Shown: piece by piece, positions 46,883 through 56,950 of the stretch | How positions within the stretch are numbered: the first letter of the stretch is position 1 | How the letters are laid out: every line of letters starts with the position of its first letter | From: Cryptomeria japonica | Taxonomy: Eukaryota; Streptophyta; Pinopsida; Cupressales; Cupressaceae | Assembly: GCF_030272615.1 (NCBI RefSeq) | Contig: NC_081415.1 | Span: 103,778,796 to 103,842,795 of the forward strand | DNA length: 64,000 nucleotides | Direction of reading: 5' to 3' | Translations under genes and position numbers: made by a program | Notes under the pieces: generated by a model | Database searches by the model: none | Seen by the model: the letters and a program-made list of their open reading frames with translations, nothing else | What the model was told of the DNA's origin: nothing

Positions 46883-46965
46883 CGATTCGCCCTCTAGTGA
46901 AAACCTGGCAAACAGGCGCTTTGGGCAAGTACCATGGTGAAAACCTGGCAATCAGGCGCCATGAG
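46883..46965 (+). repeat. Twin GTGAAAACC hairpin motif of element D, copy 2
   Basis: Same twin structure as copy 1: GTGAAAACCTGGCAAACAGG, then CGCTTTGGGCAAGTACCATG, then GTGAAAACCTGGCAATCAGG. The tract plus hairpin unit is thus duplicated within D. Confidence 0.8.
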
Positions 46966-47195
46966 TAATGAGATTATTGCTCCGTCATCTATCATGACTC
47001 CTCGCCATGCTTTCTCTCGGCCAGTTATTATGCTTATCGTTCACTTAACCCAATGTTTTATTCCAAGCCTGTTATTGGTCAACATCACTGTCTTGCTTAT
47101 TCCAGTGTCTTGTACATATGTTTTGGTCCTGGTTTATGTGTTTTTCGAGTGCGCATTGGGTGCTTTTCCCTCGTCATGATCAATCACTAGAGCAA

Positions 47196-47490
47196 AAAAA
47201 AAAAATCAAATAATGTCCTGAAATAATCCAAAAAAAATCAAATAATGTCCTGAAATAATCAAATAATGTCCTGAAATAATCCAAAAAAAATCAAATAATG
47301 TCCTGAAATAATCAAATAATGTCCTGAAATAATTCAAAAAAATCAAATAATGTCCTGAAATAATCCAAAAAAAATCAAATAATGTCCTGAAAAAAATTCA
47401 AAAAAAATCAAATAATGTCCTGAAATAATCCATAAAAAAAAAATCAAATAATGTCCTGAAAAAATCCATAAAAATCAAATAAAGTCCTGA
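47196..47490 (+). repeat. A-rich minisatellite 2 of element D
   Basis: About ten units of AATCAAATAATGTCCTGAAA with variable A runs. It shares the word GTCCTGAA with minisatellite 1. Confidence 0.85.
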
Positions 47491-48600
47491 AAAAAGAATG
47501 AACACAAAAAAATTGTAAACCTCCAAAAACCAAAACACGCATTTTGCAATAAAGTATTCCCTTTATGCATCGACAGATCACTGAGCATTCCTCCAACGAC
47601 TCGCAATCAAACATCGTGCTTTAATGAAATCATGCTTTAACCAGATGAACTTTTTCAACTCAAACCAAACATTCAAATTGATCAAAATTGTCTTATCAAT
47701 TGAATATCAGCATCAAAAAAATCATTTGTCCTTGTCACATTATCATGGGTCTTATACAGGGGTGGTATACTCGAAACCAGACTGTGTCCTGTCTTAGACG
47801 GGGTACCGCATATCCTGAAACTAGACAGCATGATCGTCCTATCAGCACGTTCAACTTTTGACAATGAAGATCAAGATGTTTGTTTGATTTGCTTGAATTT
47901 GTGAGTCTTATCTTCTTATTGATTTATCTTTGGCTTCGATCATGTCCCTATGTTGCTCGATGATGTCACTAAGTGATTTAGAGTGACCGGGATGGCTCAT
48001 GGTCTCTTTCTTTGATTGTGATTTTCGTTTGTCTATGTTGTGTCTGTCTTATGCAAAAATCGGGTTGCATTTCAGCTCTGGCCTTCAATGCCATGATGCT
48101 ACGCATCCATTTTGCTAAATAAAAATAAAGGTTCTCACCTACAAAGTGCATTACTGAAAGCAAATTTTCATCATCTCTAATTGTCCTATGTCTTATTTCT
48201 TCTTACTAACACTTCTTCCATCCGGTCGAATAGTCAGTTCGGTCTAGTGCTCCGATATCCAAAACCATATTGTGTCCTGCATACATTTGGTTAATACATT
48301 TGCATTCCATTACATATTACATCACGCATTTTATACATTTCATATTATATATACATCCAAAGTACATACAATGCATTCATACATGTTCATAAACCAGTAC
48401 ATAAGTCATCCATACATAGCAAAATCACTACATCAGTCATAACATATTGCATCCATCATATCGATGCATATCATATCACATATCATAATAATGTCGGAGT
48501 ACAAAATCGGACTGTCTGTCCTAAGTATGGCTCGCAGGCTGACTACATAATGTCAAACTACATAATGTCCACTGTCTGTCATATGGAGCATGTGCCTCTG
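47491..48600. other. Convergent intergenic region of element D
   Basis: Holds GCAATAAAGTATT near 47549, a candidate poly(A) signal for the sense unit, and from 48290 to 48500 CATA/TACA-rich DNA downstream of the antisense gene, as in B. No coding sequence supported. Confidence 0.45.
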
Positions 48601-50445
48601 TCACTGGGTGCTCCCTCTATCCTCCTCATCCCTGCCATGTCTCGCAGATGATGTACCTGGTCCTGGTCCTGGCTGCGGTGGTCTCATCGGTCCACTCCCT
48701 CCTATGCTGCTCAATGACCTCCGAGAGCGTGACCTGCTCTCTGTCCTCGATCGTGCCCGATATGAAGGTGCTCTCCGCTCCGGTGGAACTGCACCCTCAT
48801 ATAGTGTCCTCCAGTACAATCTCTCCTCGCCGGTCTCTACTAGCATCTGTGCCATCTCCCGTGCACTAGCATCCCTAATCAACCCAATGAACTCAGCGAC
48901 TCTCTGTCCCTCTCGTTGTGCCTGAGCTATGGCTGTATCCCGAGCCTCTGTGAGTCTGGCTATCTCCGCTCTGAACTGCTCATGCTGTCTCTCCAATATC
49001 GCAATATAATCCTGCTGGCTCGCTATGGTAGCCCTATACATGTCTATCTCCTCTGTCCTAGCTGTCTCTGGCTCTATGGGAATATCCTGCAAAGTCTCCT
49101 GATCCGCTGCATCTGGTTCCTCATCATCCTCCCCACCATCATCTCCCTCATCTTCCTCATCACCTCCATCAACTCCGTCCTCATCTCCATCACCCTCATC
49201 CTCATCATCCTCGTCATCCTCCTCGTCCTCATCATCTCCCTCCTCTCCTGTGAGTGGGAAGTCCTCCTGTCTCCTCGGTACTGGAATATCCGGATCGGTC
49301 AAAGGCACTGGCCGTTGCTGTGCGAACCATGTCTCATACTCCTCTGTAGTCCCAGCATCTACCACATCTGACATCCAATCCCACTGTCTCTGCTGTAACT
49401 GTGCAAAGTCGGCATATGCTATACGTGGCTGAATCATACTACCCCACTGACTCGTCTCTCGGTGAGATCGAGTAAAGTATGCAGTCCTCCAAGGAACATC
49501 CTGTGTCTCTCCAAACTGTCGTCTGACCCTCTCTGGCAGGTATAACTCAATCACTCTCTGACGGTTTACTGGTCGCCCAATCAAGTACCTCTCCTGTCTA
49601 CAGTATGGTAACTCATCATGATCATCTGACCATCCGGGGCAATCTAGATATGGCCTCCATATGAACTCTCTAAGTCTGTCTAGCTCATGTCGCCAGTATA
49701 ATATGTATCCAAAAGGACCCTGTCTCAGTGCTCCACCATAGCTGTACACGTATGGTCGGTGTGGTACAACCTGTCTATCTGTAATCGGCCGACATATGGC
49801 AATATGCTCGAATGCCCATACCTAAAGCAATGTGACTCCACAACTCAGCGTCTGCACTCCCTGATACGCTATCTGATGTAGCTGGAAATACAACATAGCA
49901 AGTACACATGGTCCCCATGCATACACTGTCCCCTCTGTCACCATCTGCTCTAATACTCTTCCCCAACCAATAGGGAATCCATGTCCTCGTCTATCACCTA
50001 CCAGAAGACATGCTATCACCACTGCTATCACCACACATCGCTGCTCATACTCGGCTGCCATCGTCTCCCACCGAATCTCCCTCTCGACAATGTCTAGATC
50101 CTCTGCGTCACACTCAAACAGTCTGCATAACGCGTCTCTCCCTGTCATTGGGTCGTACTCTATCATCTCCCCATGTATAGGAATGCGGAGGATGCACCAT
50201 ACATCCTCTAGAGTCACTGTCGCCTCGCCAGTCACCAAATGGAATGAGGAAGTCTCCGAATGCCATCGCTCTGCCAATGCGGTAAGCAATCCTGTGTTTG
50301 CCCTAATCTCGGGCATATATGTGATGTAATACAATCCCAGTCCAGCTAATGTGTCTCTCTCTGTGCTCCTGAGTCTATGTCGTAGCATGAAACAGTCCGG
50401 TCGATTCTCCCGTGCGATCAATGGATATTGTCGACTCTGCATCAC
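48601..50445 (-). CDS. Antisense plant mobile domain (PMD) ORF of element D, one in-frame TAG
   Basis: From ATG 50445 on the - strand one frame runs about 615 codons, broken once by a stop at about 49822 (CTT TAG GTA). The PMD occupies roughly residues 20-330: LTALAERWHSETSSFHLV, EATVTLEDVWCILRIPIHG, CGVTLL-stop-VWAFEHI, EFIWRPYLDCPGW and RQFGETQDVPW. A strongly acidic tract of about 50 residues (near 49095-49245), a coiled coil (IAILERQHEQFRAEIARLTE) and an R/S-rich, then P/G-rich tail follow. B carries a more decayed homologue in the same position and orientation, with a stop at the same codon. Related host proteins act in nuclear silencing pathways; a role in protecting or regulating the element is my inference only. 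Confidence 0.8.
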
Positions 50446-50616
50446 AATCGGGGCATCATTTTGTCAGTTTTAGGGTTTGCTCCTACGAGTTGCATTTCCT
50501 CATTTTCATGTCCAAATCGGGGTTTTTTTCATCTACATTGGCCTATCCTACCCATCCCCCCCCCTTGTCAGGTCATTTGCATGCCATTATCAATCAACAG
50601 TGAGTCATTTTTCAAC

Positions 50617-50731
50617 TCTTGCGCTTGTGTAATCTCAATTGCGCTTGTGTCAGGTGAATTGCGCTTGTGTCTTCCTACACAAGCGCAGAACATCATACAC
50701 AAGCGCAGGTTTAGATGACACAAGCGCAGAT
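50617..50731. repeat. Inverted array of TGCGCTTGTGT motifs, element D
   Basis: Three copies of TGCGCTTGTGT on the + strand (50617-50672) are followed, after a 6-bp gap, by three copies of ACACAAGCGCA (50677-50731). The array can fold into a long imperfect hairpin and lies in the presumed leader of the antisense PMD transcript. Confidence 0.9.
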
Positions 50732-50982
50732 GTCCATTTTGGTGTCCCCTGTGGGTCCCGCAATGTCCCGTAAGCCATCAAAATTCATGAAATCAAAAAC
50801 ATGGGTTTTTGCGATACATACCGCTGCTCCTGCGTCTTCCGATCGTCTGAATGTGCGTACACGTTCTCCAAGGTGATCCGTCGTTGGAATGTTCGCCATC
50901 TGTTTGCAAGTGTCCTTGTCCAGAGCACCAAATCCTCCTCTTTAGCTAGTGCAAATGAGTCACTTTCACCCTCTTGGTCCCA

Positions 50983-50989
50983 TTTATAG
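50983..50989 (-). promoter_or_regulatory. TATA box for the antisense PMD unit of element D
   Basis: On the - strand GCTATAAATGG, about 540 bp upstream of the PMD ATG and upstream of the inverted motif array. Context only; no transcript data. Confidence 0.45.
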
Positions 50990-51216
50990 CTCTTTGTTAT
51001 TGCATAGATGGACGTGTGTCCTCTCCATCTTATGTTGGTCGCGGTCTTGTGCACCTTACATTGATTGTCCTTCATGCATCCGATCTCCGATTTTCAGTCC
51101 GTTCGATCCTATTATTTTTTATCGATCAATTGGCCTCTTTTCCGCATGTTTCCGGCCAATTCCTCGAGGGGGCATGCATATGTCATTATTATTGTCTGGG
51201 GCATTTAGTTATTGTT

Positions 51217-51262
51217 CTTTGAAACAACGCTCAGAATCGCATTGTCTCAAAGAGGGGCAAAA
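51217..51262 (+). promoter_or_regulatory. Hairpin and polypurine tract of element D
   Basis: CTTTGAAACAA and TTGTCTCAAAG (51217-51252) form the same stem as in B around a different loop. The tract AAAGAGGGGCAAAA (51249-51262) ends at the LTR. Confidence 0.85.
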
Positions 51263-52736
51263 TGTAGACACCCAAAAATGGTCAACGCTTGCGAGGTCAT
51301 ACTTTAACATTTGCGCATTGCCTCATTTTAGGTTTTTGCGTCGCATTAACATTTCTCCTATGTCACGCACTTGATTTTTATCATTTGTGAACATCGAGTC
51401 ATTCTTCTACATTCTTCAATCATCTCGTCCTCGAATTTGGTCTTGTCAACAACATTATCCAGTCATGATTTTGATCGATTTTATCTTATTGCATCAATGT
51501 GTGTATTTATTTGTCATCATTTTGGACATCGTCAATCCTAATTAGGGTTTTGTCCTCCTAGCAATCTTGTCAATCTTATCATCAATCCTTCAATCTTGTC
51601 ATTTTACGATCGATTTGTCATCGATCGTGGTCATGTTCAATCTTGTCATCTTGCGATCAATTTGTCATTGATCGAGGTCTTTATCAATCTTGTCATCGAT
51701 CATTCTTTGTCTCAATTATGTCAATTTGGATCAATTTGTCATTGTTCCTCGTCAATTGGCGCATTTTCTCAAATCAAATCATTTTGTCGTATTGGTCATT
51801 TATCAAAATCAAATCATGACATTAATTATCTTTAATCAAGACCTAATTGTCATTTTCGCATTTCTAATTCGTCTTCTAGGGTTTTATGATTTAGTCATTT
51901 AACCTAATTCGCCATTTCTTCCTCTAGGATTACTAAATTACTTGTTAATCCTAAGTCTTCTTATTACAATTAAATCTTTATTTAATTGGCTAATTATTCT
52001 TCTTTGTGAATTGATTAATAAATGAAAAATTATTAATTAATTCACTAATTCACTAAATCCTATTTTTCATCAATTTCTAATTCCAATTTCCTAATTGGTC
52101 ATCAATTTCAATTTCCTAATTTTCAAATTTCTAATTCTTTTTCCCTCCTATTTCATCTCCTAATTCTATGGGAGTGACATTTCAATTTGTCATGAAATTG
52201 TCATAATTGATTAATCAATCAAATTTTGACATGAAATGTGTCATAATCAATCAATCAAAATTGTGCATGGAAAGTGCATAATTTGCATAATTTGTCATAA
52301 TTAACATATTGATTTGCAATTTCCATTTGAATTGCATCATGCCAATCTTGTCACTTCTCCAATTTCTCTATAAATTGGATAATTTTTCTTCAATCAACCC
52401 CTTCAATTACTTCTTGAAATCCGAATTGCTGTCAAACTATCAAATTTTAGTTCTAGTACTCTTGAGCTTTTTGCTTTCAATTGTGAGAGCACTTGTAGGT
52501 GAGATCCACAAAACTATTGAAGAGGAAAGAACAACAATGGAGCCGCATGGAAGGAGTATTCAATCTTATATCTGGTTTGCATAATGTTTTCTTTTGAATT
52601 GCTTCATTTTCATACCTCTATTGAATGTGCATTGTGATTAGGTTCATTGCAATGAGTATTTCTTTGATTGAGCTATCATGTTTAATGTTTTGATTGATCC
52701 ACTTGTCTTGTAATGAATCCTAATTTCTACCCCACA
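51263..52736 (+). repeat. 3' LTR of element D
   Basis: 1474 bp, differing from the 5' LTR at two positions found by eye. TATA box near 52368. Confidence 0.95.
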
Positions 52737-52741
52737 CTTAC
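52737..52741. repeat. Target site duplication of element D, right copy (CTTAC)
   Basis: Exact match to 39133-39137. Confidence 0.95.
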
Positions 52742-52756
52742 TGTTGCAGATGTGGG

Positions 52757-53042
52757 AAAACAAATGCGCTAACCAGTTGAACAAAAGTGTTGTTCTGAGA
52801 AACAAATGCGTTGTTCTGTTAAATGAAAGTATTGTACTGTAGCTATGGAAGAGTGAACTTAGGGTATAAATGTGTTGTTTTAGTTTCAAAATTGTTTTAC
52901 AGTTGAACAAAAGCATTGTCTTAAGGTATAAAAGCATTGTTCTGCAAATGCGTGATCCTAGGGTTCAAAAGTGTTGTACTATTGAACAAAAGCATTGTCT
53001 TAAGGTGTAAAAGCGTTGTTTTGCATTGTAAAAGTGTGATTT
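52757..53042 (-). repeat. Leader motif cluster 2 of element C
   Basis: On the + strand ACAAATGCG, ACAAAAGCATTG and AAAAGCGTTG words recur about ten times. On the - strand they read GCGCATTTGT and AACGCTTTT, a diverged form of the B and D motif. Confidence 0.6.
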
Positions 53043-53244
53043 TCACTATGTTGAATGAATTTCTCAATTTTTCAGCAAGTTGTCAGATTTTTTACTCATT
53101 TCAGGATGATGATTTTTCAATTTTTTGATCATTTTGAGAACATTTTGCAGACACACAAGACATAATGTTTGGAAAATCAAAGTGCACAAGCAAGCACAAT
53201 TCTTATGGTAGCTCGAGACAATAATTGTTGAATCTCACATGGGG

Positions 53245-53760
53245 TTTCCCCCAAGGCTACTCTATTCAAAGCGGATAACTAGGTACTTGACCCCACTGGC
53301 TACACCCTCGACACTCACTTCTCTGGGGAAGCCAAGAACTAGTTTCCAAGAAAACTCCCCATGGTAAACTGCATATCTCTACTAAGAACCGTATGTGTGT
53401 GAGTTGCTTCAGAGGTCTGACCTCCTACGCTAACAATTAGAAGGATTTTGGCAACTATACAAAAGGTTTTTAGTAAGGGCTTATGGTCATGTGGCCATAC
53501 ATGTGACACTTTACACTCTATAAATACATAAAGTTTCCATCCTATAGAGGTTGTGCTCTATAGGGTTTATGGGTAAACATAGTGTCAATATGAACTAATC
53601 AGCACATGTTGTCCATGACTTTCATCATAGACATGATTTATTTAGAATGGATCAGAAGGACTCAATATTAGCCTATTTCCACTTGGGTCCCTCTCACTGG
53701 CCCCCTCAAGGTAGCTTGGGAAGGCAGGCCCCAGAAAGGTAAGACATAAAATAAAAGTAG
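53245..53760 (-). other. Conserved leader block of element C
   Basis: The reverse complement matches B and D: CTGCCTTCCC, GTGAGAGGGACCCAAGTGG, CCATGGGGAGTTTTC and a GTGAGT donor match at 53313-53318 (- strand). More diverged than B and D are from each other. Confidence 0.6.
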
Positions 53761-54127
53761 GTCTAGCTTTTCGATCACCATATTAGGGTGAGAGCATGCT
53801 CACCTACTACTTTTAAACAAGCACAGTAGACAATGATTCGTTTTAACCTTTAGATTGCCTATGTGCAACTACCTTACTGAAAACACATGATGCAAGTTGC
53901 ATGTTGTTCATTAACCCCTTAGTTAAGCTAGGTGAAAGATATATATGCTTTTTTACTTCCCAAAAGACTCCTAGTTAAACTAAGTGAGAAAATGCATTAA
54001 AGTTTCTCAAAATAAAACCTGCATGCACACAAGTCAATAGTTTGCAAAAATTAGTCTTGGATAGTCGAACTTGCAAAGATCTGTTAGCTGGCAGATTGTA
54101 AAATTTTAAATTTTCGCAGGAAGAAGG

Positions 54128-54365
54128 TATGAAAATGCTTAAAGAATAAAAGCACTACCTTACAGAACAAAAGTGTTAACCTATGTTGCAAAAGTGCTAA
54201 ACTGCGTAATGAATGTGTGATTTCTCTAGCAAAAGCGCTAACCTAAGAAACAAAAGCGTTGACCTGTGAAGTGAAAGCGCTAACATGAATGACAAAAATG
54301 CTAACCTATTGAACAAAAGCACTAACCTAGCTGTAAAAGCACTACCACATTTCACATAGGCATGA
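54128..54365 (-). repeat. Leader motif cluster 1 of element C
   Basis: About ten ACAAAAGCGCTAACC-like words on the + strand; on the - strand GGTTAGCGCTTTTGT. Position relative to the primer site equals cluster 1 of B and D. Confidence 0.65.
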
Positions 54366-54444
54366 AACAGGTTTACAAATGCATTCATTCATTTTGTTAT
54401 AATGAGAATTAGATAGGATATTAGAAAAATGTTGTGTTAGGCCT

Positions 54445-54463
54445 GAGCCCCACGATGGCCGCC
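54445..54463 (-). other. Primer binding site of element C
   Basis: On the - strand GGCGGCCATCGTGGGGCTC follows TTTTTT after the LTR end. Form and position fit a Gypsy primer site. Confidence 0.65.
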
Positions 54464-54469
54464 AAAAAA

Positions 54470-55589
54470 TGTATTGACTTAAGTTCACCTCAAAAGTAAC
54501 CTTCAACTTGTTAGTCCATCATGAATATACAGGAAACTCAAGTTTCAAACAATGAAACAACATGAAATAAAAGCAAATAAAATTGTTATACCTTCATGGA
54601 TTATGTCTCATTTTGTCCTAACCCCATTGTTCTTGGTTGCATATGATTTGCTCTCAAACAAGCACTGGTAGCTTCCAAGATGGCAAGTGTGGAATGGACT
54701 GATAGATAATATGATATGCAAAACTAAGCTATGAAAATGATTTATGCTAAATTGTTCAAAAACTCTAAAAATGAACTCATGGATGCAAAGATTAAGACGC
54801 CTAGTTACTAGAAGATTAGCTATTATTTTCAAAAATGGCTTAGGAGACCTCTATTTATAGATTTTTTAATACATGAGCTTAGGTAGCAAAGACCAATGAT
54901 CATGATTAAATCTTGCAATTTGGATGGCTATGAGCAAGAGGTTGAGGTGTGAGAAATAAAGGTGGAAGATGTTCCTCCTACACCTTCGGGATGGAGGAAA
55001 AGGTAGATGGAGAAGCCAAGTGTCAAAAGGCTCACCTTGACTGAGGATGAAGATTGAGAGAATATAGGATAGTTGGAGAAGATTTAGGGATATGAGGACA
55101 AGTGGACTCAACTCCCTCCAAAGGTGTAGGAAGGTTGGAGAAAATATAGGGAGGTTGAGGAATGTGTGTATGTACACATTATTTGAAGAATGATTTGGAA
55201 GTTGACGATAATGATGCATATTAATATTAAAAAAATATTAATATCTTTAGCCACATGATTGAATGAGTTGGCAAAAAAGGAAGATGATGTGGAAATGAGA
55301 TGATTTGGAAAAGGGAGATTAAATAATTAAGAAATTATTTAATTGATGAGACTATAGGATAGTGCATAGGAAATAACTAAATATAAGATATTTAATTAAT
55401 TGGTTTAGAAGAAAGGGATATAAATGAATTAATTAATTAAAATGTTTCAATTAAATTAATTAATAGAAGAATAAGACTAATGAATTAAATAAATTAATGT
55501 TTTCAAATTAACTATTTAATAGAAGAAAAATCATTAAATAAATATAAAATATTTATTTGATTGCTCATAGCCAATTTTATGTGTATACA
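54470..55589 (-). repeat. 5' LTR of element C
   Basis: On the - strand it starts TGTATACACATAAAATTG (55589) and ends ...AGTCAATACA (54470), 1120 bp. TATA CTATAAATAG near 54851-54860 (- strand). The other LTR lies left of the window. Its start resembles B's LTR. Confidence 0.75.
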
Positions 55590-55689
55590 AAGATAATTAT
55601 GATTTGAGGTTTAAAAAGATTAAAGATAAATTAGTTTAAGGTCTAGACTAATTCACACCCCCTCTCTCAATCTCATGGTGTGATCAACA
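55590..55689 (+). repeat. 5' LTR of element E, 3' remnant
   Basis: Ends ...TGATCAACA. The rest was displaced left by the insertion of C and its nested elements. Confidence 0.85.
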
Positions 55690-55691
55690 AT

Positions 55692-55703
55692 TGGTATTAG
55701 AGC
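55692..55703 (+). other. Primer binding site of element E
   Basis: TGGTATTAGAGC; the common Copia form is TGGTATCAGAGC, complementary to initiator tRNA-Met. Confidence 0.85.
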
Positions 55704-55747
55704 AAGGTTCCTCTAAGCTAAGATTGACTGCTTGAAGAAGGTTCAAG

Positions 55748-56950
55748 ATGGCGCAAGAGATCAATTTCAAGACACCAAATTTTGATGGCACAAATTATTT
55801 TGTTTGGAAATTGTGGATGGAATATCATTTGAATTCTCTACCACTTGGAATATAAGATATTATGGAGTATGGTTATACTGCTTTGAATGGTGGTCCTAGT
55901 ACTCTAGATGAGGTTAGGAATCATGAAAATAGTGCCAAGGAAAGCATATACTTTTTAGTAGTTTGAGTGACTCGAAGTTCTTGAAAGTCAATGGATGCAA
56001 AACTGCAAAGCAAATTTTGGAATAGTTGAGAAATATCTATGAAGGAGATGAGAAGAATAAGTGAGTCAAGATGCAAAATCTAAACTATAGATTTGAGACA
56101 TTAAGGATGTATAAAGATGAGAACATTGAAGGTTACTTGCATTGAGTGAATGAGATAGTAAATGCAATCAGAGGCTTTGGTGGAGAATTGAAGGAAAATG
56201 AAGTGGTGAGAAACGTAATGAGGACATTGTCTAGATGTTACAAACCTAAGTTGTATGCTATTGAAGAAAGTCATAAGATGGATACATATAAATTGGATCA
56301 TCTTTACAGATCACTCTCTACCTTTGAGATTTTAGAGCTTGAGGAACTGCATAGTGAAAAGAAGGAAGTTGCATTTAAAGCTACCAAGAAGATTGAAGAT
56401 GTACCTAAAACAAGCAATGATTAGGATGATATTGAAGCAAACTTTGAGAGTAGATTAAAGAAAGGATCTATAAAATATAAAGATAAGTTTCCCTTTAAAT
56501 GTTTTAATTGTGGAGGAATTGGTCATTAGGCTACTAGATGTAATTTCAGGGAGCATAACTGTTATAGTTATCATGTTGTGGCTAATAGTTATTTATTTAA
56601 TTATTCATCTATTATACTCTATACTTTAGCTAAACTTAGACATTTAATAATATTGTAGGTAAATACACATTATCCCTTTAGGGTTTCTTTAGGGTTGCAC
56701 ACCTTTAGGGTTGCTAATCTCATTTTATAAGGATTGTATTGTACTTTTTTATTCATTCCCTCTCTGAAAGATAATCTTTTTCTTTAGAGCTGTTATTTCT
56801 TTTTTGCCTCCATTCTTCTCTCATGACAGGTATTTTGCTTGCAGGTGTTCTTGGGGTCTCTGAAGTTGTATTTCTCAACTTCTTCAATAACAACAAGAGA
56901 TCAAATGATGATAACAAGAGAAACATAATTATAGGAGAGATGACATAAAT
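55748..56950 (+). pseudogene. gag: gag of element E, interrupted by a solo LTR
   Basis: ATG 55748 starts MAQEINFKTPNFDGTNYFVW, the standard Copia gag opening. A TAA follows after about 35 codons and the frame changes. The middle (NEIVNAIRGFGGELKENEVV ... LSRCYKPKLYAIEES) is in another frame. The CCHC zinc knuckle CFNCGGIGH-stop-ATRC is at about 56490-56545. Solo LTR H is inserted directly after it; reading resumes on the far side with NNKRSNDDNKRN. Confidence 0.8.
56560..56886 (+). repeat. Solo LTR H in the gag of element E
   Basis: 327 bp starting TGTTATAG and ending CTTCTTCA, flanked by ATAAC on both sides (56555-56559 and 56887-56891). Removing one ATAAC plus the insert gives continuous gag reading (EH|NNKRS). 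TATAAGG near 56727. A solo LTR is left after recombination between two LTRs. It does not match the other LTRs here, so it is a separate, probably Copia, family. Confidence 0.85.

Larger units (their letters stand above)
39138..52736 (+). mobile_element. Element D: young pol-less LTR retrotransposon carrying an antisense PMD gene
   Basis: 13.6 kb. The two LTRs are each exactly 1474 bp and I found 2 differences (A/G at about 39162 against 51287 and at about 39742 against 51867), with a perfect CTTAC target duplication. Inside lie a primer site, a 2.4-kb leader with the conserved block, a proline-rich sense ORF, an A-rich region with twin hairpins, an antisense PMD gene, and the hairpin plus polypurine tract shared with B. 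There is no protease, RT, RNase H or integrase, so it must use enzymes of another element. The near-identical LTRs mean very recent insertion. Confidence 0.95.
30670..55589 (-). mobile_element. Element C: Tat-type Gypsy element on the - strand, split by A and D
   Basis: On the - strand the order is 5' LTR (55589-54470), primer site, leader (to 52742, then 39137-38392 beyond D), gag, protease, RT, RNase H, aRNH and integrase (to about 30840), and a short A-rich tract. Element A then interrupts; the rest of C lies left of the window. Its LTR start TGTATACACATAAAATTG resembles B's TGTAGACACCTAAAATTG, and gag-pol is close to B, so they are related families. C itself interrupts the 5' LTR of the copia element E. 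Confidence 0.8.

Noticed and set aside
47196-47490. Repeat-spacer pattern resembling a CRISPR array
   Set aside because: Units are A-rich and contiguous without unique spacers, inside a plant retrotransposon.
48916-49371. + strand frame of I/L-rich membrane-like protein
   Set aside because: Shadow of the acidic tract and flanks of the antisense PMD gene in D; hydrophobicity comes from complementing GAT/GAG codons.
48601-50445. PMD ORF of D as an ordinary host gene
   Set aside because: It lies between near-identical LTRs with a target duplication and has a homologue in the same position in B, so it belongs to the element.
54866-55219. - strand 117-codon frame in the C LTR
   Set aside because: Lies within the 5' LTR of C, low-complexity S/L/P-rich, no homologue elsewhere in the window.
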